Source: Planctomycetota bacterium
Lineage (GTDB): Bacteria; Planctomycetota; UBA1135; GCA-002686595
Length of the DNA: 61,105 bases
Assembly (NCBI GenBank): GCA_029212845.1
Contig: JARGPD010000007.1
Coordinates: 1 to 61,105, forward strand
Direction of reading: 5' to 3'
Both the position numbers and the translations under genes were made by a program. Of this stretch, positions 17,429-26,388 are shown piece by piece. Each line of letters begins with the position of its first letter. Within the stretch, counting starts at the first letter, position 1. Under the pieces are notes generated by a model. The model was not told where the DNA came from. It made no database searches and saw only the letters and a program-made list of their open reading frames with translations.

Positions 17429-18037
17429 CTACTCTTGGATGTCGAAATTGGCCAGGTCGTCGGACGTGCCGAAGATGCCGTCGGAGCCTGCCGAGAGCAG
17501 CTGGAAGGTCTTGCGGTTCGCCCAGCGCCCGGTGCGCGGGTGCTTGCGCGCCTCGACCTGGTTCTCGACCTCGTTGCCCGCCTCGTCGATGGTCAGGTAG
17601 ACGTGCTTCTGCCCGTAGTCGGACCGGTGGAAGTAGGCCAGCGGGTTCTCCCACATGTCCACCAGCTCGAACAGGGGCTGGCCCGAGGCCTGGTCCCCGT
17701 CGGTGTTGAACAGGAAGTCGTCGTCCAGTCCGAACCCGTCGTGGGGCTCGCTCCACATGGCCTTGACGAGCGCCTCGATGCCCGTGTTGAAGGCCGAGCC
17801 GGAGCCCGCGAGGCCATCGTCCTGGCTGCTCGAGGGGTAGTCGCCGGTGACGCCCTCGAAGTTGCCGATCGCGGCCGCGATGTTCGCGATGCGCGTCTCG
17901 GTCAGCTTCTCGTTGGCCGTCTCGCGCGCTCCGAACATCGTCGTCAGGAGGAAGGTCGTGAGGATCCCGAGGATCAGGATCACGGCCAACATCTCGATCA
18001 GGGTGAAGCCGGCGGCGCGGCCCTTGGGGTGGCTCAT
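17429..18037 (-). CDS. gspG: Major pseudopilin GspG-like
   Basis: 202 residues, leader MSHPKGRAAG then FTLIEMLAVILILGIL with Glu at +5. The C-terminal region contains PLFELVDMWENPLAY, resembling the GspG segment D-PWGNPY, and ends with SAGSDGIFGTSDDLANFD, the Asp-rich calcium loop that stabilises major pseudopilins. The ATG at 18037 overlaps the stop of the TPR gene as ATGA. A longer open frame upstream is a shadow of that gene. As the main subunit it should form the shaft of the pseudopilus that the H, I, J and K proteins cap. Confidence 0.88.
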   Translation of the reverse strand: MSHPKGRAAGFTLIEMLAVILILGILTTFLLTTMFGARETANEKLTETRIANIAAAIGNFEGVTGDYPSSSQDDGLAGSGSAFNTGIEALVKAMWSEPHDGFGLDDDFLFNTDGDQASGQPLFELVDMWENPLAYFHRSDYGQKHVYLTIDEAGNEVENQVEARKHPRTGRWANRKTFQLLSAGSDGIFGTSDDLANFDIQE

Positions 18038-20775
18038 GACTGCCTCCGGACGATCTCGACGTTGTCCACCTCGAGGCGCACCCGGCGGCCGGACTCGCCC
18101 TCCACGAAGAAGCCGAGGGCCACGTCGGACATGGTCTTGCCGAAGCTCGACATGGGCGCGCCCACCAGCACCGGGGTGCCGTCGACATAGACGTTGATGG
18201 TGGCCGCGGTCTCGGGGCCGTCGCGCTCGATGCGCAGGCGCACGGGCTCTCCGGTCGGGAAGCTGAGCCAGGTCACGTCCTGGGGACCGAGGTCCGGGCG
18301 ACCGGCGCGCAGGAGGTGGGTCTGCAGGCTGCCGTCCTTGTGGCGCATGACGCGCACCATCGCGCTGGTCGTGCGCGAGCCCTTTCGATCCTGCTCGCGA
18401 GCAACGAACAGGCCCGCGCGTCCTGCGGTGCTCGCGTCCACGGTCACGTCGGCCTCGAGGCTGACGAAGGCGGCAGCTGGCACCTGACGGAAGACCCGCA
18501 CACCGTCGTTGCGGTTGAACTGCCCCTCGATCACGAGGCGCTCGTCCTGGAGGCTCACCAGCGGACCGGCGCCCTCCTCGACCAGCCAGTCGTTGCGCAG
18601 GCTCTTGCGGTCGAAGACGTCGACCCAGCGACGCTTCTCGAGGTGGTCCTCGATGCGCTCCTTCTGCTCCATCGACCAGGCGCGCCAGGGGTCTTCGTCG
18701 CCATAGGTCCGGCGCGCGTCGTCCAGGGTCGCCAGGAGGTTCAAGGCCTCGGTCGAGCGACCGGCCAGGTACTCGCACCAGGCGAGGCCGCCGAGGGCTA
18801 CCGGGTCACGGTCGGCCAGGGCGCGGGCGCCTTCGAAGCGCTCCCTTGCGATCGCCTGCTGGCCGAGGAACAGGGCGTTCAGGCCCCGGCGCACCTCGAC
18901 GTCGAGACGCTCGGACTCGAGCCGCCGGACGCGGTCGAAGTAGCGCTCGGCGTCGTTGTGGCGCCCCTCTTCCATGGCCAGGTCACCCAGGGCCAGGACC
19001 GCGTCCACGAAGTCCACGTCGACGGCCAGGGCCGCGCTGAAGCTCGCCTCGGCACCCTCCAGGTCGTCGCGCTTCACGAGCAGACGGCCGCGCTGGTAGA
19101 GGGCCCAGGGGTCCTTCGGGGAGACCTCGAGCGCCCGCTCGACGTACTCCATCGCCTCCTCGTCGTAGCCGGTGGCCTCGGCGAGGCGCGACAGGGCCGA
19201 GAGGGGCCGGTGGGCTCTCACGGGACCAGCCACCACCGCGGCCTCGAGGTCCGAGCGGGCCGCCTTGTAGTCGCCAGCCTCGAGGGCCAACAGCCCGCGG
19301 GCCGAGAGCAGCTCTGGGCCGAGGCCCTGCAGGTCGAACGGCAGCTTGCGCGGCTTCGGCTGCTCTCCGGCGAGCAGGCGCAGGTAGTCGCAGGCAAAGA
19401 GGCCGGCCATCGCAGCCTGGTGCTTGGCGTCGGCGCTGAGCGCCGCGCTGAAGGCGGACTCGGCCGCGGCGACGTCGCCGACGGCCAGGTGCGCCGCGCC
19501 GAGGTCGGCGCGGATCTCGGCGCGCAGCCGGGCGTCCTCGGGGGTGTCCGGGGCGAAGCGCCCGGCCAGGACCAGGGAGTCGCGCGCCTCAGTCAGGACC
19601 TTGGCGGAGGTGCCGTGCCGAAGCAGGAAGGTGCCCAGGGCCCAGTGGCCCACGTAGGAGCCGCGGTCGAAGCGCACCGCGTCGCGCAGGCGCGCCTCGG
19701 CTGCATCCAGGGACAGGAAGCGCTCCTCCAGGGAGGCCAGGCGCGCGGCCACGGCGGCGCTCTTGGGGTAGGTCTCTGCCAGGGCGCGGTACTCGGTGAA
19801 GGCCTCCTCGAACTGGAAGCCCGCCTCGAGGCAGGCGCCCAGGCCCAGGCGCGGCTCGGGATCCGACGGGTCGAACAGGGCGGCGCGCTCGTACAGGTCG
19901 CGGGCGACCTCGAGGGCGCGCGGCGCGTCGTGGCGGCGATCGACGCACCAAGCCGCGAAGGCCAGGCGCTCGGACAGGTTGCCGCGGGTGATCGGGACCT
20001 CGCGGGCGATCGCCCCGAGCTCGATCGCGTTGACGACGGTGTCGGCGAAGCCGAACTCGGTCACGCGAGCCCGCGGATACTCGACCGAGCCTGCGCCGAG
20101 GTAGCGCGCCTGGCCGGTCGAGGGGTCGACCTCGGTGAACTGGACCGCCTCGCCCGGACGCTCGCCCAGGCGGTAGCGCATGCGGTTGTCGATCGAGCCG
20201 AAGTGGTAGTCGAACTCGTCGAGCCGGATCCAGTCGTACAGCTGCTTGTAGCTCTCGATGCGCGCGGCGCGGTCCGGCTCCTCGACCAACAGCTCGACCT
20301 CGTCGGGCACGTAGCCCAGGTCCCGCAGGATCGAGAGGGTGTCGCCGGGCAGCTCGGCCTCGAAGTCGAGCTCTGCGCTGGTGAAGTCGTCGGAGGCTCC
20401 GCGCTCATCGAAGAGGCCCGGGGCAGAGCCCAGGGACAGGTCCTGGCGGAGCGTGGCGCCGAACCCATGGGCCGCGGGCCCGGGCATCGGTGGAGCCGCC
20501 AGGGACGGCAGGGCGAGCAGCGGCGGGGCCACGAAGGCCAGGGCTGGCATCGGCCGCGCGTTGGTCGGCTCCTTGAAGAGGTCGCGGGCGAAGCTGCCCG
20601 GCGTGGCCGACGAGCGTGGCAGCACGCGGGCCGTCTCCGGCACGACGACCGGCTCGAGCTCGAGGGCCTGGGCGGGCCTTGGTGCGCGCTTGGAGTCGCT
20701 GCCCGAGGTCGCCACGAGGGCGCCGCAGGCCACGAGGACCACGGCAAAGACGATCTGTTCCTGTCGAATGGCCAT
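18034..20775 (-). CDS. Membrane-anchored TPR protein with C-terminal jelly-roll domain
   Basis: 913 residues. One N-terminal membrane helix (about 8-24) is followed by a Pro/Ala-rich linker of about 100 residues, so the bulk should be periplasmic. Residues about 270-700 are TPR-like repeats, for example DPWALYQRGRLLVKRDDLEGAE and later copies. Residues about 725-905 look like a LamG/DUF1080-type sandwich (WVDVFDRKSLRNDW, RLVIEGQ, VRLEVDNVEIVR). By gene order (after GspM, before GspG) and topology it may stand in for GspC, but I see no GspC homology. Overlaps gspM by one base and gspG by four. Confidence 0.75.
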   Translation of the reverse strand: MAIRQEQIVFAVVLVACGALVATSGSDSKRAPRPAQALELEPVVVPETARVLPRSSATPGSFARDLFKEPTNARPMPALAFVAPPLLALPSLAAPPMPGPAAHGFGATLRQDLSLGSAPGLFDERGASDDFTSAELDFEAELPGDTLSILRDLGYVPDEVELLVEEPDRAARIESYKQLYDWIRLDEFDYHFGSIDNRMRYRLGERPGEAVQFTEVDPSTGQARYLGAGSVEYPRARVTEFGFADTVVNAIELGAIAREVPITRGNLSERLAFAAWCVDRRHDAPRALEVARDLYERAALFDPSDPEPRLGLGACLEAGFQFEEAFTEYRALAETYPKSAAVAARLASLEERFLSLDAAEARLRDAVRFDRGSYVGHWALGTFLLRHGTSAKVLTEARDSLVLAGRFAPDTPEDARLRAEIRADLGAAHLAVGDVAAAESAFSAALSADAKHQAAMAGLFACDYLRLLAGEQPKPRKLPFDLQGLGPELLSARGLLALEAGDYKAARSDLEAAVVAGPVRAHRPLSALSRLAEATGYDEEAMEYVERALEVSPKDPWALYQRGRLLVKRDDLEGAEASFSAALAVDVDFVDAVLALGDLAMEEGRHNDAERYFDRVRRLESERLDVEVRRGLNALFLGQQAIARERFEGARALADRDPVALGGLAWCEYLAGRSTEALNLLATLDDARRTYGDEDPWRAWSMEQKERIEDHLEKRRWVDVFDRKSLRNDWLVEEGAGPLVSLQDERLVIEGQFNRNDGVRVFRQVPAAAFVSLEADVTVDASTAGRAGLFVAREQDRKGSRTTSAMVRVMRHKDGSLQTHLLRAGRPDLGPQDVTWLSFPTGEPVRLRIERDGPETAATINVYVDGTPVLVGAPMSSFGKTMSDVALGFFVEGESGRRVRLEVDNVEIVRRQS

Positions 20776-21569
20776 CAGCGCTGCTCCTCCTCGTCCTCAT
20801 CTTCGTCGGGCAGCTCCGCGAGCCGCACCACCAGGAAGCTCACCGCCGCCTCGCTCTCGAGGGAGCGCTTGGCCGGCTTCATGTCGACCTCGCCCAGCAT
20901 GAGCGCTTGCCCGCCGAGCACCTTCCCGGGCTCCTGGGCCCGTCGCAGGAGCTCGAGGATCGCGGCACCGCTGCCGCCGAACTGGAACTCGACCCGCGTG
21001 CGCTCGATCGCGCCGACCCCGTCCTTGGAGCGCAGCCCCGAGTCGAGCACCACGTGGATGTCCTCCACCCGCGCGAGCTGCTGATCGATCGCCAGGCTCA
21101 CGACGCGCTCGACCAGGTCGAGGGCCTCGAGGTAGCGCACGATCTCCTCTTCCCGGGTGGGCGAGAGGTCGGGCTGGCCGAGGTCGCGATCCAGGATCAG
21201 GTTCGCGCGCCCAGCGACCGGCAGCAGCCGATCGCGCAGGTCCGCGAGCACGCGGTGGTAGCGCGAGCTGGGGGAGATCGCGCCCTCGAGCGTGAACTCG
21301 CCACGCGCCTTGAAGGCGACCGCCGCTTCCAGGTCATCGAGCACCACCTCGAGGGCCTCGTTCTGGCGCTTGGCCTCGTCCCGCGCGCGGCTGTCGTACA
21401 TCGCCGTGCGCAGCTTGCCCTCGGTGCTGTTCAAGGTGCGACGCGCGGACTGCACGCCCTCGCCCAGGGTCCCGCCGATCACGGCGTAGGCGATCATGAA
21501 GACCACCAGCCCCGCGAACACGATGCCCACGAAGCGCTTGTTCTCCTGCCAATATTCGTCGAAGTCCAT
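20775..21569 (-). CDS. gspM: GspM/PilO-like assembly-platform protein
   Basis: 264 residues. A short cytoplasmic start and one membrane helix (about 13-32), then a coiled-coil stretch (LNSTEGKLRTAMYDSRARDE), then a mixed alpha/beta domain of about 130 residues and an acidic tail EDEDEEEQ. This is the topology of GspM and PilO, which pair with GspL or PilN on the periplasmic face. Sequence identity to either is low, so the call rests mainly on topology and on its place 11 bases after the PilM-PilN fusion. Confidence 0.7.
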   Translation of the reverse strand: MDFDEYWQENKRFVGIVFAGLVVFMIAYAVIGGTLGEGVQSARRTLNSTEGKLRTAMYDSRARDEAKRQNEALEVVLDDLEAAVAFKARGEFTLEGAISPSSRYHRVLADLRDRLLPVAGRANLILDRDLGQPDLSPTREEEIVRYLEALDLVERVVSLAIDQQLARVEDIHVVLDSGLRSKDGVGAIERTRVEFQFGGSGAAILELLRRAQEPGKVLGGQALMLGEVDMKPAKRSLESEAAVSFLVVRLAELPDEDEDEEEQR

Positions 21570-21580
21570 GTCGTCCTCGG

Positions 21581-23251
21581 CTACTCGCCGGCCTCCTCGT
21601 CATCGACCGCGACCGGCGCGCCTTCGTCGCCCGGCACGAGCGTCGACAGCTCGATCACGAAGCGCTCGCCGCCCGGGGACAGGCTGCGCTTCATCTTGAG
21701 TCCGTCGAGGTCTGACTCGATCGCCGCGACCAGCTCGTCGAAGCGCTCGTTGACGCGCTCGGTGCCCTCGCGGGTGCGGCCCTCGACGCGCAGCAGCGGC
21801 CGACGCGTGTCGCGCGGGATGCCGAGGTCGTCGTCGGTCGCCACCTCGCTGACGAGGCGCGTGATCCAGAAGTCCTTCGGCATGTGACCGTCGACGATGT
21901 CCGCGAGGCGACCGAATTGCTCGCCAGCACCGGCGATGGCGAAGAGCTCGACCGCGCGCTCGGTGAGCACCTCGTTCTCTTCCACGTAGCTCGCCGCCTG
22001 GGTGTGCGCGCGGTTCGCGGTCTTGAACTTGTTCTCGGCGCGCTCGATCTTCGTCTCGAGCTCGCCGAGCTCGGACTGGTAGCCCATGGCGTACCAGCCG
22101 AGATACAGGGAGCCGATCACGCCGGCCAGGATCAAGAACAGCGCACCCCCGACGAACTCGCGCTTCTTGGCGATGCCCGCGGGCAGGAGCTCGACGGCGT
22201 AGGCCTCGGGATCGGAGGCCGAGGTGGCCAGCCCGAGGGCGACGACCGCTTCGAGCTTGTGCTCTTCGAGCTCGGCGGCACGGTCGGGGTCGAGCCCCGA
22301 CAGATCCACCACCTGGAAGGCGTCGAACTCTTCGCACGACACGCCGAGTCCCTTGGAGACGTAGCGCGAGAAGCCCTTGAGGGCTGCGCCGCCGCCGCAG
22401 ATCATCACGCGGTCGAGCTCGAGGCCGGCCAGCTTCACCTGGCTCTTGCAGAACATGACCGTCGACGACAGCAGACCGACCAGCTGGCCCGCCGGGCCCA
22501 TGCAGGCGCGGCTGGCCTTCTCCTGCTCGGGGCTGCGGTAGTGGATGTCCGGGGTCAGGTCGACGAGCGACTGCTTGAGCTCCTCGGCCTTGGCCTCGGA
22601 GATGCCGAGGCGCGCGGAGATGGCCTCATCGAACAGCTTCGAGCCGCCGCCGAGGCTACGCGCGAAGAGCAGGTCCTGGCCCCGCGCGATGATCACATCG
22701 ATGTTCTGGTGGCCGATGTTGGCGACCAGCACCGTGTCCTCCATCAGCACGCCGTAGCGCAGCCAAGCGTTGTAGAGGGCGATCGCGTTGGGCGTGCCGG
22801 AGTCGAAGCTGCCGCCCACCGCGGCCACGCCATCGACGTGGTCGGCGAGCAGGGACTCCTTGGCCATCGCCAGGAGCACGACGTCCTCGCCCTCGATCTC
22901 GGGCAATTCTGGCAGCACGTTGAAGTCGCTGGCGACCTCGGCACCCGAGGTGCCGCCGACCTCCTCGACCTCGAAGCGCATCAGCTTGCGCAGCTGCCAG
23001 TCGGGCACGCGCGGCACCCGGGTGTAGCGCATGTTGACCTCGGGCCCGGTCAGGCCCACGCGCGTCAAGCCAGGCTTGAAGTCGATCGCGGCGGAGAGGG
23101 CGGACCAGCTCGCGCGCGTGCCAGCGACCTTGCCCGGCGGCAGGGTGCCGACGGAGAAGTCGGTCACGGCGAAGCTGTTGCCCTTGACGCTGCCCTTGAG
23201 GGCCAGGGCCGTGCGGGATCCGATGTCGATCCCGGTCGCGGTACGTGCCAT
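21581..23251 (-). CDS. PilM-PilN fusion (GspL equivalent)
   Basis: 556 residues. Residues 1-350 are an actin-like PilM domain: phosphate-1 motif GIDIGSRTALALK (7-19), phosphate-2 motif VLVANIGHQNIDVII (174-188) and adenosine motif VMICGGGAALKGF (282-294). At 354 it passes into ELLPAGIAKKREF, the NLLP-type start of PilN, with a membrane helix at 367-388, a coiled coil, and a ferredoxin-like periplasmic domain. Cytoplasmic actin-like plus periplasmic domain in one chain is the GspL plan, so this protein probably couples the (absent from the window) ATPase to the pseudopilus. Overlaps the FHA gene stop by one base. Confidence 0.85.
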   Translation of the reverse strand: MARTATGIDIGSRTALALKGSVKGNSFAVTDFSVGTLPPGKVAGTRASWSALSAAIDFKPGLTRVGLTGPEVNMRYTRVPRVPDWQLRKLMRFEVEEVGGTSGAEVASDFNVLPELPEIEGEDVVLLAMAKESLLADHVDGVAAVGGSFDSGTPNAIALYNAWLRYGVLMEDTVLVANIGHQNIDVIIARGQDLLFARSLGGGSKLFDEAISARLGISEAKAEELKQSLVDLTPDIHYRSPEQEKASRACMGPAGQLVGLLSSTVMFCKSQVKLAGLELDRVMICGGGAALKGFSRYVSKGLGVSCEEFDAFQVVDLSGLDPDRAAELEEHKLEAVVALGLATSASDPEAYAVELLPAGIAKKREFVGGALFLILAGVIGSLYLGWYAMGYQSELGELETKIERAENKFKTANRAHTQAASYVEENEVLTERAVELFAIAGAGEQFGRLADIVDGHMPKDFWITRLVSEVATDDDLGIPRDTRRPLLRVEGRTREGTERVNERFDELVAAIESDLDGLKMKRSLSPGGERFVIELSTLVPGDEGAPVAVDDEEAGE

Positions 23252-25272
23252 CAGTCGTTCCCCTTCAGGGTGGAGGAGGCGCCATCCCTAGCGCGCAGGT
23301 GGTCGGCCAGCTTCTTGCTGCCGGTGCTGTCGATCAGCTCGAGCACCGCGGCTCGGGCGGCTGCGAGCTCATCGACGTCCGCCCCGACCGCGGCCTTGGC
23401 CTCCCCAGCCAAGCGCTCGCCGAGGCTGCTCGCTACGGTCTCGACCTCGCTGCCCGCGTAGCGAGCGCCGACGTCGGCGATCCCCGCGAGGCACTGGTCG
23501 AACAGGTCCGGGATGCCGAAGAAGCGGGCGCGCTCGAAGTCGTCCTGGAGCTCGTCGAGCTCGGCCAGGCCCGCTGCGATGAGTCGCGCTCGCCCGGCCT
23601 CTGCGGCCAGCACGAGCTCGGCGTCGAAGGGCACCTCGTCGAGCAGCTTGCCCCAGGCCCCGAGGGCCATGGACAGGTCGCCGTCGCGCTCGGCGTTCTG
23701 GGCGCGGGTGTGCAGGCGGGCCGCCTGGGCGCGCTCCTCGGCGAAGCCCAGCTCGAGCTCGAGCGAGCTGCTCTGCAGCTTGGCGCTGAGCCGGAAACCC
23801 TGGGCCAGGGGCCGGCCGACGAGGGTCGTCGGCGCGCCGAGGTCGAGGCGCATCTGGTGCACCCCCTGCCCCAGCACGATCGAGGTCACGCCCTCGTCCT
23901 CGAAGGCGTCGCCGTGGGGCTGGTAGCCGCCGGTGCCGAGCGTCGCGAGGCCCTCGGCGAAGAAGCCTGGGTCCAGCACCAGCTCGAGGTCGCGACCGCC
24001 GAGCTCGACCGCCAGGCCGCCCTCGCTCACCCGGACGCTGGCGCTGCCACCGGCGCCGAGCTTGACGATCAGCGGCCGGTCCGCGTGGGAGATGGTCAGC
24101 TGCCCGCTGCCGAGCTCGAGGCCCGTGAAGCCCTCCGCCTGGGCGGCGGGCTGGCCGGGCTGGTCGACCAGGAAGATGTCGTCGAATGCTGCCGAGCCCG
24201 CGCCGCCGGTCGCCGAGGCGCGCAGCAGCACGCGGACCGACTCGTAGCCGGGCGGCGCGACGACCGCGAGCTCGAGCTCGGAGTCGCCCGAGGCCTCGGT
24301 CATGGGAGCGGTCCAGGCGCGCGCCGGAGGATGGTCGCCCTGGTCGTCGAGGAACGCCAGACCAAGCTGGATCGAAGCGGAGCCCTCGGCCCACGCCGTC
24401 GCCCCAAGGCGCATGCCGCGTGAGCGACTGATCAGGACGGGCTTGGAGCGCACCAGGGCCCACTCGCCGTCCTCCAGGTCGCAGCCCAGGCCCAGCTCGC
24501 CGCCGGCGCGCCAGGCGTCTGCGACCCAGGGGCTGACCGGGGCGGTCTCGTCGAGCTGCCAGGCCGCCCCCTCGCCGCCGAGGTCGTCGCCCTCGAACGA
24601 GGGATCGGCCAGCAGGTTGCCGGGCACCTTGGCGACCGCGCGCTGGGGCGTGTCGTCGCCGGCGCCACCGGGCAAGCCGGGCATGCCCGCGAAGTACCAG
24701 CCGGCTCCGCCGAGGGCCACCACCGCGGCCAGCACCAGGGGCAGGAGCCCAGGGCCCTTGCCCGCTCGGCCCAGGTCCGCCGCGTCGATCTGGTGGACCT
24801 CGTCGTCGAAGTCGTCGTCGAGGTTCCCGGGGGCACCGGGTTCCGCCGAGTCCTCGAGCTCGAGATCCAGATCGTCCTCGAGGTCCAGCTCGGGCTCGGG
24901 CTCGGGCCGGGGAGGCGGTGAGGCGGCCGGCATGGCGGCCGGAGCAGCCGCTGGGGCTGCTGCCACCGCCGGCGGCTCGCCCGCGTGGACGCTCACGTCG
25001 ACCTTGCCGAAGCGCAGGCTGGTGCCCGGGTCCAGGGGGCTGTCCTCGACCCGCTCGCCGTCGACGAAGGTGCCGTTGGTGCTGCCGAAATCGACGACCA
25101 TGATGCGGCCGGCCTCGATAGAGAGCCGAGCGTGACGCCCCGAGACCGAAGGGTCATGGAGCACGAGATCGTTCCCGGGGCGACGACCAACCGTGAGCCC
25201 GCTGCCCTCGAGGGCATGGGTCTCACCGGCCTGGTCGCCACTCTCGATCCTGAGCGAGAAGCTGGCGGGCAT
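23251..25272 (-). CDS. FHA-domain membrane protein heading the pseudopilus operon
   Basis: 673 residues. Residues 1-95 are a forkhead-associated domain with the phosphothreonine-binding residues in place: GR at 29-30, SGRH at 44-47, STNGT at 64-68. A Pro-rich then very acidic linker (about 100-165) leads to one membrane helix (175-196). The outer part has a sandwich-like region (FEGDDLGGEG, AFDDIFLVD) and a helical C-terminal third. FHA domains bind Thr-phosphorylated partners, so a Ser/Thr kinase (one lies 3.5 kb away) could control assembly. It is the first gene of the operon, with a putative promoter about 200 bases upstream. The periplasmic part I do not recognise. Confidence 0.8.
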   Translation of the reverse strand: MPASFSLRIESGDQAGETHALEGSGLTVGRRPGNDLVLHDPSVSGRHARLSIEAGRIMVVDFGSTNGTFVDGERVEDSPLDPGTSLRFGKVDVSVHAGEPPAVAAAPAAAPAAMPAASPPPRPEPEPELDLEDDLDLELEDSAEPGAPGNLDDDFDDEVHQIDAADLGRAGKGPGLLPLVLAAVVALGGAGWYFAGMPGLPGGAGDDTPQRAVAKVPGNLLADPSFEGDDLGGEGAAWQLDETAPVSPWVADAWRAGGELGLGCDLEDGEWALVRSKPVLISRSRGMRLGATAWAEGSASIQLGLAFLDDQGDHPPARAWTAPMTEASGDSELELAVVAPPGYESVRVLLRASATGGAGSAAFDDIFLVDQPGQPAAQAEGFTGLELGSGQLTISHADRPLIVKLGAGGSASVRVSEGGLAVELGGRDLELVLDPGFFAEGLATLGTGGYQPHGDAFEDEGVTSIVLGQGVHQMRLDLGAPTTLVGRPLAQGFRLSAKLQSSSLELELGFAEERAQAARLHTRAQNAERDGDLSMALGAWGKLLDEVPFDAELVLAAEAGRARLIAAGLAELDELQDDFERARFFGIPDLFDQCLAGIADVGARYAGSEVETVASSLGERLAGEAKAAVGADVDELAAARAAVLELIDSTGSKKLADHLRARDGASSTLKGND

Positions 25273-25471
25273 CCTGACGTGACAGAGGTCGGGGGGGACT
25301 TGGAAGGGCGCGGAGACGCAGACATACCCCGCGGGGGGGCCGCACTCTACTTAATTGGCCCTCGAAACCGCCAGGAACGATGCGGGTCCCTGGACTCCTG
25401 GGGGGAGTTCGTACGCTCAGCCCCTCGGGGATTGCCCGGCCGATCCCAGGCGAGGTGCCGGATGACGGCGT

Positions 25472-25485
25472 GGTTAACCGTTATA
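25472..25485 (-). promoter_or_regulatory. Possible -10 box and palindromic operator of the pseudopilus operon
   Basis: On the minus strand TATAAC (five of six matches to TATAAT) is followed directly by the perfect palindrome GGTTAACC, which would overlap the transcription start. This is the best promoter-like spot between radC and the FHA gene and would give a leader of about 195 bases. No good -35 hexamer is seen at 17 bases. The rest of the gap (25273-25539) has an AT-richer patch near 25343-25355 and nothing else clear. Confidence 0.3.
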
Positions 25486-25539
25486 GGGAGCACCTGCTGC
25501 CGCTGAGGCTCGGGCCGACTCGGGCCCTGGTCGTACGCC

Positions 25540-26205
25540 TCACCCTAGCTCCATGCGCTCCCGGAGCGAGGTCCAGGAGCCGTCACCGAGGACCACATGG
25601 TCGAGCAGCGGGATCCCCAGCAGCCGGCCCGTCTCGGCCAGGCGGCGGGTGACCTCGAGGTCCTCCGAGGAGGGCTCGGGGTCGCCGGAGGGGTGGTTGT
25701 GGGCCACGACGATGGCCGCGGCGGCCTCACGAACGGCGGGCCGGAAGACCTCCCGCGGGTGGACCAGGCTGCTGGTCAGCGTGCCCTGGCTGACCGCGTG
25801 CACCGAGACCAGCCTGTGCTTGCCGTCGAGCAGGAGCACCTGGAAGAGCTCGCGCTCCAGGCCCCGCACCGAGGGGGCCAGGTGGCGGAAGACCGCCTCG
25901 GCCGAGCGCAGGGTCGGGCGTGGTCGGCGCCGGGAGCGCTCGACCCTTCGACCGAGGGCGAAGACCGCCGCCAGGCGCAGGGCCAGGCCCGCCGGGAGCC
26001 CGGCCTCGGACTGCAGCACCCCGACCGAAGCCCGGGACCAGGTCCCGAGGTCGTGCTCCAGGGGCGCCGGGGGCCGACGCCCCACGACCAGGGCCACCAG
26101 CTCGCCAGGACCCAGGGAGTCGACCCCCTCATCGAGCGCCCTCCCGGTCAGTTCCTCCCGCTCACCCCGCTCCAGGGCCCGGGTCGTCTTTTGCGCGACT
26201 CCCAT
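25540..26205 (-). CDS. radC: RadC/JAMM-family protein
   Basis: 221 residues from the ATG at 26205. The start is chosen because the family begins with an REKL-type segment (here REELTGRALDEG) and is about 220 residues long; the frame continues 60 codons upstream into non-conserved sequence. An N-terminal helix-hairpin-helix-like half (PGELVALVVG) precedes the JAMM metal site HNHPSGDPEPSSED with its upstream Glu in the SLVHPREVF region. The family is named for DNA repair but its actual role is unsettled. The gene stands alone, divergent from a small membrane-peptide gene. Confidence 0.88.
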   Translation of the reverse strand: MGVAQKTTRALERGEREELTGRALDEGVDSLGPGELVALVVGRRPPAPLEHDLGTWSRASVGVLQSEAGLPAGLALRLAAVFALGRRVERSRRRPRPTLRSAEAVFRHLAPSVRGLERELFQVLLLDGKHRLVSVHAVSQGTLTSSLVHPREVFRPAVREAAAAIVVAHNHPSGDPEPSSEDLEVTRRLAETGRLLGIPLLDHVVLGDGSWTSLRERMELG

Positions 26206-26335
26206 GCCTCGAAGGACGCTCCGGGCCGGCCCGGGTGACGGTCGACCTCGGGGAAGTTCGAGCCCCCGCCCCGGGGTTCGCGTCCCATCCGCGAGACCTG
26301 CCCCCCAAAATGCCCCGTTGGCGGGCACGGCGGCC

Positions 26336-26363
26336 GTGACCCTCGCCGATGGAATGCTATGAG
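26336..26363 (+). promoter_or_regulatory. Extended -10 promoter for the 44-residue membrane peptide
   Basis: GTGACC at 26336-26341 (four of six to TTGACA) and TATGAG at 26358-26363 are separated by 16 bases, and TG precedes the -10 hexamer by one base (TGCTATGAG), the extended -10 form. Transcription would start near 26370, about 20 bases before the small gene. Confidence 0.45.
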
Positions 26364-26388
26364 TAGGGAACCCCGCGAGAAGCATCCC

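Noticed and set aside
18316-21084. A 922-codon plus-strand frame opposite the TPR gene
   Set aside because: Same reason: antisense shadow of a gene with signal anchor, TPRs and coupled neighbours.
25343-25355. The AT-richer patch TACTTAATTGG before the FHA gene as its promoter
   Set aside because: No hexamer pair at acceptable spacing; the TATAAC site at 25480-25485 is better.
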